Notes: generated from the sequence alone by a model not told the origin. A stretch of DNA of 42,743 nt from Euzebyales bacterium (GCA_035461305.1 DATHVN010000174.1:1-42743), one strand, 5' to 3'; positions 23,764 to 32,974 are shown, counted from the stretch's first letter. Numbers and translations are program-made.

Positions 23764-25542
23764 GTGACCCCCTACGGAGCAATGCGGACCCACGGTGCGG
23801 GAACACTGCGGGCGAGCGACGACGGTACCGCAGTCGTGCTCGCCGGCTGGGTGGCCCGCAGGCGCGATCACGGTGGCGTGGCGTTCCTCGACCTGCGTGA
23901 CCGCACGGGCGTGGTCCAGGTCGTGGCCGACCCGGAGGCCGACGAGGCCCTCCAGTCCGCCCATCACGTCCGCAGTGAGTACGTGGTCGCTGTCCAGGGC
24001 ACGGTCCGTCTGCGGCCCGAGGGCATGGTCAACGACAGGCTCGACACGGGTGACATCGAGGTCGCAGCTTCGCGACTGGAGGTGCTCGCCGCCGCCGACA
24101 CGCCGCCGTTCCCCATCGACGACCGCGTCGAGGTCGACGAGCTGATGCGCCTTCGCTACCGGTACCTGGACCTGCGCCGGGCACCACTCGCGCGCGCGCT
24201 GTACATGCGCGCGGAGACGACGGCGGTGATCCGTGAGGTGATGCAGGCGCACGGCTTCGTCGACGTCGAGACCCCGCTGCTGACGCGGTCGACGCCCGAA
24301 GGCGCCCGCGACTTCCTCGTGCCGTCGCGCATGCGGTCCGGGGAGTTCTACGCGCTGCCCCAGTCGCCTCAGTTGTTCAAGCAGCTGCTGATGGTTGCTG
24401 GTGTCGAGCGCTACTACCAGATCGCGCGTTGCTTCCGTGACGAGGACTTCCGGGCCGATCGGCAGCCGGAGTTCACCCAGCTCGACCTCGAGGCCAGCTT
24501 CATCGACGAGGAGGACGTCTACGCACTGGTCGAGGAGCTGCTGACGACCATCTGGGCACGGGTGCTCGACGTCAAGCTCGATCCACCGTTCACGAGGATG
24601 ACCTACGCCGAGGCGATGGCTCGGTTCGGCTCGGACCGGCCGGATCTGCGGATCGGCCTGGAGCTGGTCGACCTGCGCGAGGTCTTCGCCGACACCGAGG
24701 TCGGCGTGTTCGCCGGGGCGCTGGGTGCCGGCGGCACGGTGATCGCAGTCCGCCTGCCTGACGCTGGCGCGCTGACGCGCAAGCAGCTCGACGGCTGGGT
24801 CGACTTCGCCAGGGCACGGGGTGCGAAGGGGCTGGCGTGGGCCGTCGTCAACGACGACGGCACGCTGCGCAGCCCGCTGGCCAAGCACATGCGCGAGACC
24901 GAGACCTCGGCGCTGCTGGACGCCACCGCTGCGGCACCTGGTGACGCCCTGTTCTTCGGCGCCGGGCCCGAGCGGGCGACTCAGGAGCTGATGGGCGCGG
25001 TGCGGCGCGCGCTGGCGCGTGACAACGAGCTCATCCCGCCCGATCGCTGGGAGTTCGTCTGGATCACGGAGCCGCCGGTCGTGGAGTGGAACGACACGGA
25101 GCAGCGCTGGGACGCCGTCCATCACCCGTTCACCGCGCCGACCGATGCGTCGCTCGACCTGATGGACAGTGAGCCGGGTCGGATGGCTGCGCGTGCCTAC
25201 GACATCGTGCTCAACGGCATGGAGATCGGCGGCGGCTCGATACGGATCAACAACGCCGAGGTCCAGCAGCGGCTGTTCAGAGTCCTGGGCATCGATGCCG
25301 ACACGGCGGCGGACCGCTTCGGGTTTCTCCTCGACGCGTTCGCCTACGGCGCACCACCACATGGTGGCATCGCCTTCGGCCTCGACCGGCTGGTGATGCT
25401 GCTGGCGGGGGAGGAATCGATCCGGGACGTGATCACGTTCCCCAAGACGCAGACCGGAGCAGACGTGTTGACCGGCGCGCCGTCGACCGTCGACGCCGAC
25501 CAGTTGCGGTCGCTCGGGCTACGGGTGCGTCCGACGCGCTGA
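23764..25542 (+). CDS. aspS: aspartyl-tRNA synthetase
   Basis: Charges tRNA with aspartate. The 592-residue enzyme has the N-terminal OB anticodon-binding domain (VLAGWVARRRDHGGVAFLDL near 22-41), class II motif 1 and 2 (IREVMQAHGFVDVETPLLTR; FRDEDFRADRQPEFTQLDLE near 224-243), the bacterial GAD insertion at about 300-425, and motif 3 GIAFGLDRLVMLLAGEESIR near 537-556. GTG 23764 follows AAGGA at 23751-23755; ATG 23782 is an in-frame alternative that matches the typical MRTH start but has a poorly spaced binding site. Whether it also charges tRNA-Asn cannot be told; no gatCAB is in the window. Confidence 0.95.
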   Translation: MTPYGAMRTHGAGTLRASDDGTAVVLAGWVARRRDHGGVAFLDLRDRTGVVQVVADPEADEALQSAHHVRSEYVVAVQGTVRLRPEGMVNDRLDTGDIEVAASRLEVLAAADTPPFPIDDRVEVDELMRLRYRYLDLRRAPLARALYMRAETTAVIREVMQAHGFVDVETPLLTRSTPEGARDFLVPSRMRSGEFYALPQSPQLFKQLLMVAGVERYYQIARCFRDEDFRADRQPEFTQLDLEASFIDEEDVYALVEELLTTIWARVLDVKLDPPFTRMTYAEAMARFGSDRPDLRIGLELVDLREVFADTEVGVFAGALGAGGTVIAVRLPDAGALTRKQLDGWVDFARARGAKGLAWAVVNDDGTLRSPLAKHMRETETSALLDATAAAPGDALFFGAGPERATQELMGAVRRALARDNELIPPDRWEFVWITEPPVVEWNDTEQRWDAVHHPFTAPTDASLDLMDSEPGRMAARAYDIVLNGMEIGGGSIRINNAEVQQRLFRVLGIDADTAADRFGFLLDAFAYGAPPHGGIAFGLDRLVMLLAGEESIRDVITFPKTQTGADVLTGAPSTVDADQLRSLGLRVRPTR

Positions 25543-25711
25543 GATCCCGTCGAACGCGCACGTGGAACTTCGCGAGGCCGTGGTTCGGCGAGCTTGATCG
25601 CCTCGTTGGCGCTCGAGTCCCAACGGCCCAGGGACGCCTCCGCCGGACAGAAGCACGACGTCGCATGGAACGATGTCTGTCTGACACCAGGTGCGCCATA
25701 CTGGATCGTTG

Positions 25712-27100
25712 ATGAGTGCAACTCGCGGCATGAGGCCACAGCACGACGACGTGCGCGTGGACCGTCGCGCCGACCTGCCACTGCTGGGTCGGCTGAATGC
25801 GCACGGGTTCCGACTGTTGATGGCGGCGGACGCTGCTGTCATCGTCGCTGCGCTCGTGATCCCGATGCTGCTGCGCTGGGTGTTCAACATCCCGACGGGG
25901 TGGCGTCCCGTCGGCGAGTACGTCGTCGGCTACACGCTGGTCGTGGCGCTGCACTTCGTCAGCTTCTACTTCAGCGGCCTGTACGAGCGTGAGCAGCGCC
26001 TGGGTAGCCGGCCGGTCCTGCCGCGGATCGTCAGCATGGCGATCGGGGGGATGCTCCTGGTCGCGCTCGTCCAGTTGTTCACCCAGAACTACGTCGTGCC
26101 CCGCCCGAACCTGCTGCTGGTTCCCGTGCTGGTATCGCTGGGCATGGCTGCCAACAGGCGCATCTCGCGGACGCTCCGCGGTCGCCGTGAAGGGCTTCCG
26201 CGTGTGCTGCTGCTCGGTGTGCCCGATGACGTGAACCTGGCCTGTGAGCACATCGACGAGGTCCGCGGCACCGCCCGCATCGTCGGGACGACGACCACCG
26301 TCGCGGACCTGCTCACGCTGCAGCAGGAGACCGCCGCGACCGACGTGCTGGTGGTCACCGCCCGGCTGATCGACGACGCGTATCCCGAACCGCTGTCCAC
26401 CTTCGAGACGCTGGGTGTCAACGTGCTGCGTCGGATCTCCGCGCAGGACACGTTGCTCGGCCTCAGCGGGGTCCGCGAGGTCGCCGGCCTGCCGTTCGTC
26501 GTCCTCGGCGGGTCTGCGCTGCCGTCCTCGCGAGCGCGCTTCAAGCGCACGCTCGAGCTGCTCGAGCTGCTCATCCTGCTGCCGGTGTGGGTGGGGGGCA
26601 TCGCGCTGATCGGCGTCTACGTGCTCGTGACGGCTGGGCGACCGGTGTTCTTCTGGCAGCGCCGGGTCGGGATGAACAGCCGTCTGTTCGACATGGTCAA
26701 GTTCCGCACGATGTCCACCGACGCCGAGGCCTCCGGCCTGCCGGTGCTCGCCGCCAATGATGACGCACGCGTTGTCCCGGCCCTGCGGTGGTTGCGGAAC
26801 ACGCGCCTCGACGAGCTGCCGAACCTGTGGAACGTGATGCGGGGGGACATGTCGATCGTCGGGCCCCGGCCTGAACGGCCGGAGTTGACTGCCCAGTTCG
26901 AACAAGTCATCCCTGGTTACGACCGCCGTCACGAGATCCCGCCGGGGCTCACGGGCCTGGCACAGGTCCACGGGCGGTACCACACCGATCCCGAGTACAA
27001 GCTGGGCTACGACCTGCAGTACCTCGTGAACTGGTCGCCCGTCCTGGACCTGCAGATCCAACTCCGCACGATCTGGGTCATGGTCACCCGCCGCATGTAG
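25712..27100 (+). CDS. polyprenyl glycosylphosphotransferase
   Basis: A 462-residue membrane enzyme that moves a sugar phosphate onto undecaprenyl phosphate, the first step of an exopolysaccharide or glycan. It has an N-terminal block of four or five helices, a nucleotide-binding-like middle domain, and the C-terminal catalytic domain with PVFFWQRRVGMNSRLFDMVK and FRTM near 316-339, LRNTRLDELPNLWNVMRGDM near 362-381 and SIVGPRPERPELTAQF near 382-397. Motifs are intact. No glycosyltransferases, flippases or polymerases adjoin it, so its pathway is unknown. ATG 25712 is the chosen start; an in-frame start at 25691 is less likely. Confidence 0.9.
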   Translation: MSATRGMRPQHDDVRVDRRADLPLLGRLNAHGFRLLMAADAAVIVAALVIPMLLRWVFNIPTGWRPVGEYVVGYTLVVALHFVSFYFSGLYEREQRLGSRPVLPRIVSMAIGGMLLVALVQLFTQNYVVPRPNLLLVPVLVSLGMAANRRISRTLRGRREGLPRVLLLGVPDDVNLACEHIDEVRGTARIVGTTTTVADLLTLQQETAATDVLVVTARLIDDAYPEPLSTFETLGVNVLRRISAQDTLLGLSGVREVAGLPFVVLGGSALPSSRARFKRTLELLELLILLPVWVGGIALIGVYVLVTAGRPVFFWQRRVGMNSRLFDMVKFRTMSTDAEASGLPVLAANDDARVVPALRWLRNTRLDELPNLWNVMRGDMSIVGPRPERPELTAQFEQVIPGYDRRHEIPPGLTGLAQVHGRYHTDPEYKLGYDLQYLVNWSPVLDLQIQLRTIWVMVTRRM

Positions 27101-27102
27101 CA

Positions 27103-27120
27103 GCCACCGCAGGTGGTGGC
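27103..27120 (+). terminator. possible terminator hairpin after the glycosylphosphotransferase gene
   Basis: GCCACC at 27103-27108 and GGTGGC at 27115-27120 form a 6-base-pair stem with a 6-base loop, 3 bases after the stop codon. No T-run follows. Confidence 0.3.
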
Positions 27121-27472
27121 ACCGACCGCCAGCCCTGCCAGCCCCGGCGACCAACACCCGTGAGGAGCAGGACGTCGGCATGTCCTACGGCTTCGAGGAC
27201 CAGGTGACCTGCGCGGCAGGGCGTTGCCGGGCGGCTCGTCGACGGCCGCCGTCAACGGCGGTGAGCGGTCGCTGGGCCTCGTGGTCTATGCGGAGGCTGG
27301 CGTTCGGGCGGGTGCCGTCACCGCATCGCTGTGTGCACCGCCTCGTCCGCCCGCGTTCACCGTCGCCGACGCCACGCTGACGTGCCGCGTGCACGCGCGC
27401 CGCGGCGATCCGGCGCCGGATCGCGGGATCCACAGATCCGGCCGAATCGCCACTCAGACGCAAAAAAGATCA
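27121..27472. other. 350-base gap without a convincing gene
   Basis: An ATG at 27180 after GAGGAG at 27162-27167 opens a 66-codon frame (MSYGFEDQVTCAAGRCRAAR), and a second frame from about 27224 reads AAVNGGERSLGLVVYAEAGV. Neither resembles a known family and the protein-like character shifts between frames, so this could be a decayed gene or chance. I see no RNA gene in it. Confidence 0.3.
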
Positions 27473-27478
27473 TAAGAT
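27473..27478 (+). promoter_or_regulatory. -10 element (TAAGAT) in an AT-rich patch before the Uma2-like gene
   Basis: TAAGAT sits in the most AT-rich stretch of the window (about 27461-27483, with a run of six A). It is 32 bases before the GTG start and fits TAnnnT. Confidence 0.4.
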
Positions 27479-27504
27479 AACACCACGTTGCACGAGGAGG
27501 CAGT

Positions 27505-27966
27505 GTGGTGGGACCGCATCCGGACGAACCGATCTATGGCACGTCCTGGCGCCGCCACGGCGAACGGCGACAGCGCGCTGCGCGGATCGCACGGACGCTT
27601 CGGCCCGCCGCGCATGCGCTCGGCGGTCTGGTCAGCACCGAGCTGATCGTTCCCTATGCGGGCCGCTGGTACCGACCCGACGTGGGCGTGGTCGTCGACG
27701 CCGATCCGCCACTTGACGGCGTGCTCGAGGTCGCGCCGGCCCTGGTCGTGTGCCTCGGCGGCCCGCTGCGCGGCGCGGACTGGCTGCGGGCCGGCGCGGG
27801 GGCGGTGTGGGACTGCGACGACGACGGCGTCGCGTTGCTGACACGACGCGCCGTGCGACGCATGGCACGCGGCCAGTGGCTGACGCATCCCGACGAGCCG
27901 GCGCTGCGCCTCGCGGCCGACGATCTGACGGCCGGACCGCTGGCCGATGCGCGGATTGGCGCCTGA
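27505..27966 (+). CDS. small protein with a degenerate Uma2-like (PD-(D/E)XK) domain
   Basis: A 153-residue protein with an excellent ribosome binding site (GAGGAGG at 27494-27500). The middle resembles the Uma2 restriction-endonuclease-like fold: YRPDVGVVVDADPPLDGVLE, APALVVCLGGPLRGADWLRA, and GAVWDCDDDGVALLTRR followed by DEPALRLAADDLTAG. In Uma2 proteins the second strand normally carries a catalytic Glu (LVVEVLSPS); here that position reads LVVCLGGP, so nuclease activity is unlikely. The gene lies upstream of the DUF948-DUF6167-alaS group. The family call is from pattern resemblance and is tentative. Confidence 0.5.
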   Translation: MVGPHPDEPIYGTSWRRHGERRQRAARIARTLRPAAHALGGLVSTELIVPYAGRWYRPDVGVVVDADPPLDGVLEVAPALVVCLGGPLRGADWLRAGAGAVWDCDDDGVALLTRRAVRRMARGQWLTHPDEPALRLAADDLTAGPLADARIGA

Positions 27967-27971
27967 CCGGT

Positions 27972-27977
27972 TAGGCT
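27972..27977 (+). promoter_or_regulatory. -10 element (TAGGCT) upstream of the DUF948 gene
   Basis: TAGGCT lies 63 bases before the start at 28041 and would drive the DUF948, DUF6167, alaS, ruvX, mltG, aroE run. It is identical to the hexamers before pgsA and pdxS. Confidence 0.4.
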
Positions 27978-28040
27978 GCGGTCTCGCCACCCACGCCGTG
28001 ACCGCGGTCGTCGTCGTGTCACGCCACAAAGGACAGATCC

Positions 28041-28475
28041 GTGCGCAGCTCGTTCATGATCGGCCTGATCGTCGTCGTCATAGCGGCGGCGTTCGTGGGA
28101 CTCGGACTCGCCTACGGTGCGAGCTTCTTCGGCGTGGCCGCGATCGTGGCCGCGGTCGGGTTCGGTGCCGCGATGGTCGGCGTGCTCGCGCTGCTCGTGA
28201 ACCTCGTGACGACCGTCCAGCAGCTGACCACGACGGTCAAGCAGATCACCGACGAGACCATTCCGCTGCTCGGTGGCATCAACGAGACGGTGGCCGGCGT
28301 GAACACGGAGCTGGCGCGGATCGATACCATCGTTGCCAGCGTGCAGCAGATCTCCTACCGGGCCGAGGGCGTCGCCGGCGTGCTGCAGGCGGCGGTGGCG
28401 AACCCGCTGATCAAGGGCATCGCGTTCGTGACCGGCACCCGTGCGGCGGCAAAGGCGGCACGCAAGGCGACGTGA
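28041..28475 (+). CDS. DUF948 membrane protein
   Basis: A 144-residue protein with two adjacent N-terminal helices (FMIGLIVVVIAAAFVGLGLA and AAIVAAVGFGAAMVGVLALL) and a coiled-coil-like region (LVTTVQQLTTTVKQITDETI) that ends in TGTRAAAKAARKAT. This matches DUF948 proteins that precede alaS in actinobacteria. Function is unknown. The start is GTG 28041 with AAAGGA upstream at 28028-28033. Confidence 0.8.
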   Translation: MRSSFMIGLIVVVIAAAFVGLGLAYGASFFGVAAIVAAVGFGAAMVGVLALLVNLVTTVQQLTTTVKQITDETIPLLGGINETVAGVNTELARIDTIVASVQQISYRAEGVAGVLQAAVANPLIKGIAFVTGTRAAAKAARKAT

Positions 28476-28530
28476 CGGCGTCACCGACAGCCACCGGAGC
28501 ACGATCGCAGCACCCACGCAAGGATCCACC

Positions 28531-28794
28531 ATGTTCTCTCGGATGTTCTTCGCCGTCGTCGGCCTTGGCGCCGGCGTGGCCGTCGGCATGTGGGCGATCC
28601 GCAAGGTCGAGCGGGCCGGGCAGCGGCTGACGCCCGACGCGCTGGTGTCGCGTGCCGGTGAGCGTGCGAGTGGCTTCGGTGCTCGCCTGGCGGAGGCCAT
28701 CGACGTCGGCCGTCGGGCAGCGGAACAGCGCGAGGCGGAGCTGCGGACGCAGTACACGAACGGACGGGGAGGAGGCGACGATGCGGTCAGATGA
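28531..28794 (+). CDS. DUF6167-like small membrane protein
   Basis: An 87-residue protein with one N-terminal helix (MFFAVVGLGAGVAVGMWAIR) and a charged tail containing AGERASGFGARLAEAIDVGR. A protein of this size and layout (DUF6167 in actinobacteria) is regularly found between the DUF948 gene and alaS. ATG 28531 has AAGGA at 28520-28524. It overlaps the alaS start by 14 bases, so coupling is likely. Function is unknown. Confidence 0.8.
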   Translation: MFSRMFFAVVGLGAGVAVGMWAIRKVERAGQRLTPDALVSRAGERASGFGARLAEAIDVGRRAAEQREAELRTQYTNGRGGGDDAVR

Positions 28795-31417
28795 GATCCG
28801 TCGGACGTTCCTCGACTTCTTCGCCGAGCGCGGCCACCGGATCTGGCCATCGGCGTCGTTGATCCCCAGCGACCCGACGTTGCTTCTCACAGTCGCGGGC
28901 ATGGTGCCATTCAAGCCCTACTTCCTGGGTGAGGCGACCCCTGACAACCCGCGCGCGGTCAGTGTCCAGAAGGTGGTGCGCACGAACGACATCGAGAACG
29001 TCGGGCACACCACGCGGCATCTGACCTTCTTCGAGATGCTGGGCAACTTCAGCTTCGGGGACTACTTCAAGGCCGAGATCATCCCGTGGGCGTACCAGCT
29101 GTCGACCGAGGGCTTCGGATTCGATCCCGAGCGCCTCTGGGCGACCGTCTACGACGAGGACGCTGAGGCCTTCGATCTCTGGGCGTCGCTGACCGACATC
29201 CCCCCCGAGCGCATCCAGCGGCGCGGCCGGGATGACAACTACTGGGACATGGGCGTCGCCGGCCCCTGCGGTCCGTGCAGCGAGATCTTCTTCGACCGCG
29301 GTCCCGAGCACGGTCCCGACGGTGGTCCAGTGGTCGACGAGACGAGGTTCCTCGAGTTCTGGAACCTGGTGTTCATGCAGTTCGAACAGGACGACGACGG
29401 CAACATCGTCGGCGAACTGCCTCGCAAGAACGTCGACACCGGCGTCGGGTTCGAGCGCCTGGCGATGCTGCTGCAGGGCGTGGCGAACGTGTTCGAGACG
29501 GATGTGATCCGCCCGATGCTGGAGCGTGCGTCGCAGCTGACCGGCGTGGGATACGGCACGGCGGAGAAGTCAAACATCAGCCTGCGGGTGATCGCAGACC
29601 ACGCGCGCAGCTCGTCGTTCCTGATCGCCGACGGCGTCCTGCCGTCCAACGAGGCCCGTGGCTACATCCTGCGTCGCCTGCTGCGCCGCGCCGTTCGCCA
29701 CCTGCGCCTGCTCGGCTCGGACAAGCCGATGCTGCCCGACATGGTGGTCTCGGTCATCGACACGCTCGGCGCGGCGTGGCCCGAGCTGGTCACCCAGCGC
29801 GAGCTGATCACGCGGGTCGCGGCGGCGGAGGAGGACAGCTTCGGACGGACGCTGCGCACCGGGATGGGCATGCTGTCGACCGCGATCGACGAGACGAAGC
29901 AGCGGGGTGAGCAGAAGCTGTCCGGGTCGACCGCCTTCAAGCTGCACGACACCTACGGCTTTCCGGTCGAGCTGACGCTGGAGATCGCCGCCGAGGAGGG
30001 CCTCGACCTCGACAGTGATGTGTTCGCGGCCGAGATGGAGGCGCAGCGTGAGCGTGCCAGGAGGGCGGCGCGGCGCGAGGACGGCGAGGGCCCGGACACC
30101 GACGCGTACCGGAGGGTGGCCCAGCAGAGCGCGGTCGACTTCGTCGGCTACGACCGCAGCGAGGCTGACGCGCCTGTCGCGGCACTGCTCGACCGCGCCG
30201 GCACCATCGAGCGCGCGCAGGAGGGCGACGAGGTCGAGGTGGTCCTGCCGGTCACGCCGTTCTACGCGGAGGGAGGCGGCCAGCTCGGCGATCACGGCGT
30301 CATCGAGACACCGACCGGGCGCCTGCAGGTCGTCGACACCGTCGAGCCGCTCGATGGGCTGATCGTGCATCGCGCGCGGGTCGACGCGGGCGAGGTGGCC
30401 GTCGGACAGGACGCGCACGCGCGCATCGACCGTGAGCGCCGAGCGGCGATCACGCGGGGCCACACAGCGACGCACATCCTGCACGCCACGCTCAAGGACG
30501 AGCTCGGCGAGCACGCGGCGCAAGCGGGGTCGGCCATCGACGCCGGCCGGTTCCGCTTCGACTTCCCCCACTTCTCCGCCGTCTCGGCCGACCAGCTGCA
30601 GCAGGTCGAGGCACGGGTCAACCGGCGCATCGCGCAGAGCCCGGACATCACCACCGAGATCATGAGCCACGCCGACGCGCGCCGCATCGGCGCGACCGCG
30701 CTGTTCGGCGAGAAGTACGGCGAGATCGTGCGGGTCGTGCGCATCGGTGACTTCTCGGCGGAGCTGTGCGGTGGCACCCACGTGCACCGCACCCCCGACA
30801 TCGGGGTCTTCTCGATCCTGTCGGAGGGATCGATCGCCGCCAACCTGCGCCGCATCGAGGCCCTGACGGGCGCCGAGGCGCTCGCGCACCTGTCGCGAGA
30901 GCGCCTGGTCGCTGAGCAGGTCGCCCAGATGCTCAAGGTGTCCCCGGACGAGGTCGTCGAACGGGTCGCTGGGCTCATCGACCGCTTGCGAGCAGCAGAG
31001 AAGGAGCTTGTGCGCGTACGCCAGCAGGCGCTGCTGGCGGCCGCCGGCAGCCTCACCGAGGGCGCAGAGCGCGTCAACAGCGCCCAGGTGCTGGCGGCGG
31101 CGGTGCAGGGCGCGGACCGCGACGGCCTCAAGACGCTGGCGCTCGACCTGCGCCAGCGGCTCGGGGAATCGGTCGTCGTGCTCGGCGACGTCACCGAGGA
31201 CGGCAAGGCGCAGCTGGTGGCCGCGGTGTCGGCGGGCCTGGTCGCGCGTGGCATCGAGGCCCGCGAGGTCCTACAGCCCGGTGCCCGCGTGGTCGGCGGC
31301 GGTGCCGGTGGACGCGGGGAGGTCGCGCAGGCGGGCGGTCGTGAGGGCGGTGCGCTGGCCGAGGCGCTGGACGTGTGCCGGCGGACGGCGCGCGAGCTGG
31401 TCGGGAGCCTGTCATAG
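28781..31417 (+). CDS. alaS: alanyl-tRNA synthetase
   Basis: Charges tRNA-Ala. The 878-residue enzyme starts at ATG 28781 after GGGGAGGAGG at 28766-28775. It has the catalytic domain (MRSDEIRRTFLDFFAERGH; VVRTNDIENVGHTTRHLTFF; GPCGPCSEIFFDRGPEHG), the editing domain with zinc ligands in RGHTATHILHATL near 558-570 and ELCGGTHVHRT near 660-670, and a C-terminal C-Ala oligomerization domain with the glycine-rich GGGAGGRGEVAQAGG. Everything is intact. The stop at 31415-31417 directly touches the ruvX ATG. Confidence 0.97.
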   Translation: MRSDEIRRTFLDFFAERGHRIWPSASLIPSDPTLLLTVAGMVPFKPYFLGEATPDNPRAVSVQKVVRTNDIENVGHTTRHLTFFEMLGNFSFGDYFKAEIIPWAYQLSTEGFGFDPERLWATVYDEDAEAFDLWASLTDIPPERIQRRGRDDNYWDMGVAGPCGPCSEIFFDRGPEHGPDGGPVVDETRFLEFWNLVFMQFEQDDDGNIVGELPRKNVDTGVGFERLAMLLQGVANVFETDVIRPMLERASQLTGVGYGTAEKSNISLRVIADHARSSSFLIADGVLPSNEARGYILRRLLRRAVRHLRLLGSDKPMLPDMVVSVIDTLGAAWPELVTQRELITRVAAAEEDSFGRTLRTGMGMLSTAIDETKQRGEQKLSGSTAFKLHDTYGFPVELTLEIAAEEGLDLDSDVFAAEMEAQRERARRAARREDGEGPDTDAYRRVAQQSAVDFVGYDRSEADAPVAALLDRAGTIERAQEGDEVEVVLPVTPFYAEGGGQLGDHGVIETPTGRLQVVDTVEPLDGLIVHRARVDAGEVAVGQDAHARIDRERRAAITRGHTATHILHATLKDELGEHAAQAGSAIDAGRFRFDFPHFSAVSADQLQQVEARVNRRIAQSPDITTEIMSHADARRIGATALFGEKYGEIVRVVRIGDFSAELCGGTHVHRTPDIGVFSILSEGSIAANLRRIEALTGAEALAHLSRERLVAEQVAQMLKVSPDEVVERVAGLIDRLRAAEKELVRVRQQALLAAAGSLTEGAERVNSAQVLAAAVQGADRDGLKTLALDLRQRLGESVVVLGDVTEDGKAQLVAAVSAGLVARGIEAREVLQPGARVVGGGAGGRGEVAQAGGREGGALAEALDVCRRTARELVGSLS

Positions 31418-31852
31418 ATGCGGGCGCTCGGCGTCGACCTGGGCACGGTGCGGATCGGCCTCGCGCTGACCGACCCGTCGCGGTCGATCGCCAGCCCCTA
31501 CGACACGCTGCCCGCGGGTGACGTCGCAGCCGACGACTGGCCCCGGCGGATCGCGGCGACGATCGCGGGCGTGGCCGCCGAGGTCGGTGCGGACGCGATC
31601 GTGATCGGCCTGCCGCGGGCGATGTCGGGCAAGGACACGGCAGGCGCGGCCGGCGCGCGTCGTGTCGCGGACGCACTGCGCACCGCGACCGATGCGTCGG
31701 TGCACCTGTGGGATGAGCGCCTGAGCTCGGTCGAGGCCGAGCGCATGCTGATCGGCGCCGGACGGCGTCGCCAGCAGCGCAGGACGGCGCGGGACCGCGT
31801 CGCCGCCGCGATCATCCTGCAGTCGTGGTTGCAGGCGAACGCACCCGCATGA
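31418..31852 (+). CDS. ruvX: Holliday junction resolvase-like protein RuvX (YqgF)
   Basis: A 144-residue RNase H-fold nuclease linked to 16S rRNA maturation and sometimes to Holliday junction resolution. It shows LGVDLGTVRIGLALTDPSRS near 4-23, DAIVIGLPRAMSGKDTAGA near 62-80 and HLWDERLSSVEAERMLI near 98-114, the three conserved acidic segments. The start directly follows alaS, and its TGA overlaps the mltG ATG as ATGA. Confidence 0.93.
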   Translation: MRALGVDLGTVRIGLALTDPSRSIASPYDTLPAGDVAADDWPRRIAATIAGVAAEVGADAIVIGLPRAMSGKDTAGAAGARRVADALRTATDASVHLWDERLSSVEAERMLIGAGRRRQQRRTARDRVAAAIILQSWLQANAPA

Positions 31853-32928
31853 CGCGCCGCAGCGGAGCTAGGACGTCAATGGCCCTGTCAACCGGCTCGA
31901 AGGTCTTCGGACTCCTCACGTTGTCGATCATGGGCGGCCTGGTCTACTCGCTGCTGCAGTTCGGCTCCGGCGATGGGGACGACGGAACCGGTGACGTGGT
32001 CAGCGTCGAGATCCCCGAGGGCGTCGCGGCCGCCGAGGTGGGCGACATCCTGGTCGACGCGGGTGTCGTGGACAACGCGTTGAGCTTCCAGGTGAAGGTG
32101 CGCACGGATCCGCGTGCGGAGCAGATCCAGCCGGGCACCTACGAGCTGCACACGGGCATGGACAACGACGCGATCCTCGACGCGCTGACTGACGAGGGCG
32201 AGGTCGTCGAGACGTCCACGGTCACCATCCCCGAGGGCCTGACGGTCCAACAGACGCTGAAGCGCATCGCCGACGCAAGCCCCTACCGGGTCAAGCAGCT
32301 GCGGCGCGCCCTGGCCGGCGTGGCCCTGCCCGCATGGGTGCCGAATGATCTACCGAAGGACGCCGAGCCGTTCGAGGGCCTGCTCGCACCCGACACGTAC
32401 GAGTTCCGCGTCGACCTCAACCCGCAGGAGCTCCTCAACCGGCTCGTGGTCGAGACGGACGACCGGATGCGCAGCCTCGACATCCGTCAGCGGCGCTTCT
32501 ACCGGACGCTGATCATCGGATCGCTCATCGAGCGGGAGGTCCGGGTCCCCAAGGAGCGGGTGACCGTCAGCTCGGTGATCCAGAACCGACTCGACGCCGA
32601 TCGGGCGCTGCAGATCGACGCGACCGTGCAGTACGCGCGCGGTGAAGCCGGCACGCGCGTGCTGACCCGCGACACCGACGTCAGGTCGCCGTGGAACACC
32701 TACGAGAACGTCGGGCTGCCGCCGACGCCGATCGCCGCGCCCGGCATGGCGGCGCTCGATGCGGCCGCGAACCCGGCCGACACGGACTTCACGTTCTACG
32801 TCGTCTGTGACTTCGACACGGGGGCGCACGCCTTCACCGACAACTTCGACGACCACCGGCGCAACGCGGCGCGGTACCGGCGGCTCCGTGCGGCCCAGAA
32901 GGGGTCCTACTGCGCCGACGCCGCGTGA
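31849..32928 (+). CDS. mltG: endolytic murein transglycosylase MltG (YceG-like)
   Basis: A membrane-anchored enzyme that cuts nascent peptidoglycan strands. The 359-residue protein has one N-terminal helix near 20-40 (VFGLLTLSIMGGLVYSLLQF), a LysM-like region with VEIPEGVAAAEVGDILVDAG, and the YceG catalytic domain: IIGSLIEREVRVPKERVTVS near 224-243 (catalytic Glu in LIERE), VIQNRLDADRALQIDATVQY, and SPWNTYENVGLPPTPIAAPG near 282-301. ATG 31849 overlaps the ruvX stop. Order alaS, ruvX, mltG, aroE is conserved in actinobacteria. Confidence 0.94.
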   Translation: MTRRSGARTSMALSTGSKVFGLLTLSIMGGLVYSLLQFGSGDGDDGTGDVVSVEIPEGVAAAEVGDILVDAGVVDNALSFQVKVRTDPRAEQIQPGTYELHTGMDNDAILDALTDEGEVVETSTVTIPEGLTVQQTLKRIADASPYRVKQLRRALAGVALPAWVPNDLPKDAEPFEGLLAPDTYEFRVDLNPQELLNRLVVETDDRMRSLDIRQRRFYRTLIIGSLIEREVRVPKERVTVSSVIQNRLDADRALQIDATVQYARGEAGTRVLTRDTDVRSPWNTYENVGLPPTPIAAPGMAALDAAANPADTDFTFYVVCDFDTGAHAFTDNFDDHRRNAARYRRLRAAQKGSYCADAA

Positions 32929-32959
32929 CCACCGAAAGCCCGGGGGAGGGTGGTCGGAC

Positions 32960-32974
32960 ATGACCACACGATGA
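32960..32974 (+). CDS. possible 4-codon mini-cistron (MTTR) at the aroE start
   Basis: ATG 32960 is about 9 bases after GGGAGG (32944-32949). It reads MTTR and stops at 32972-32974, overlapping the aroE ATG at 32971 as ATGA. The binding site is too far from the aroE ATG and is well placed for this one. Very short, so it may be coincidence. Confidence 0.25.
   Translation: MTTR

Noticed and set aside
28472-28630. Bridging frame between the DUF948 and DUF6167 genes
   Set aside because: A GTGA frame opens at the DUF948 stop but runs far past the DUF6167 start, so it does not follow the double-overlap pattern.
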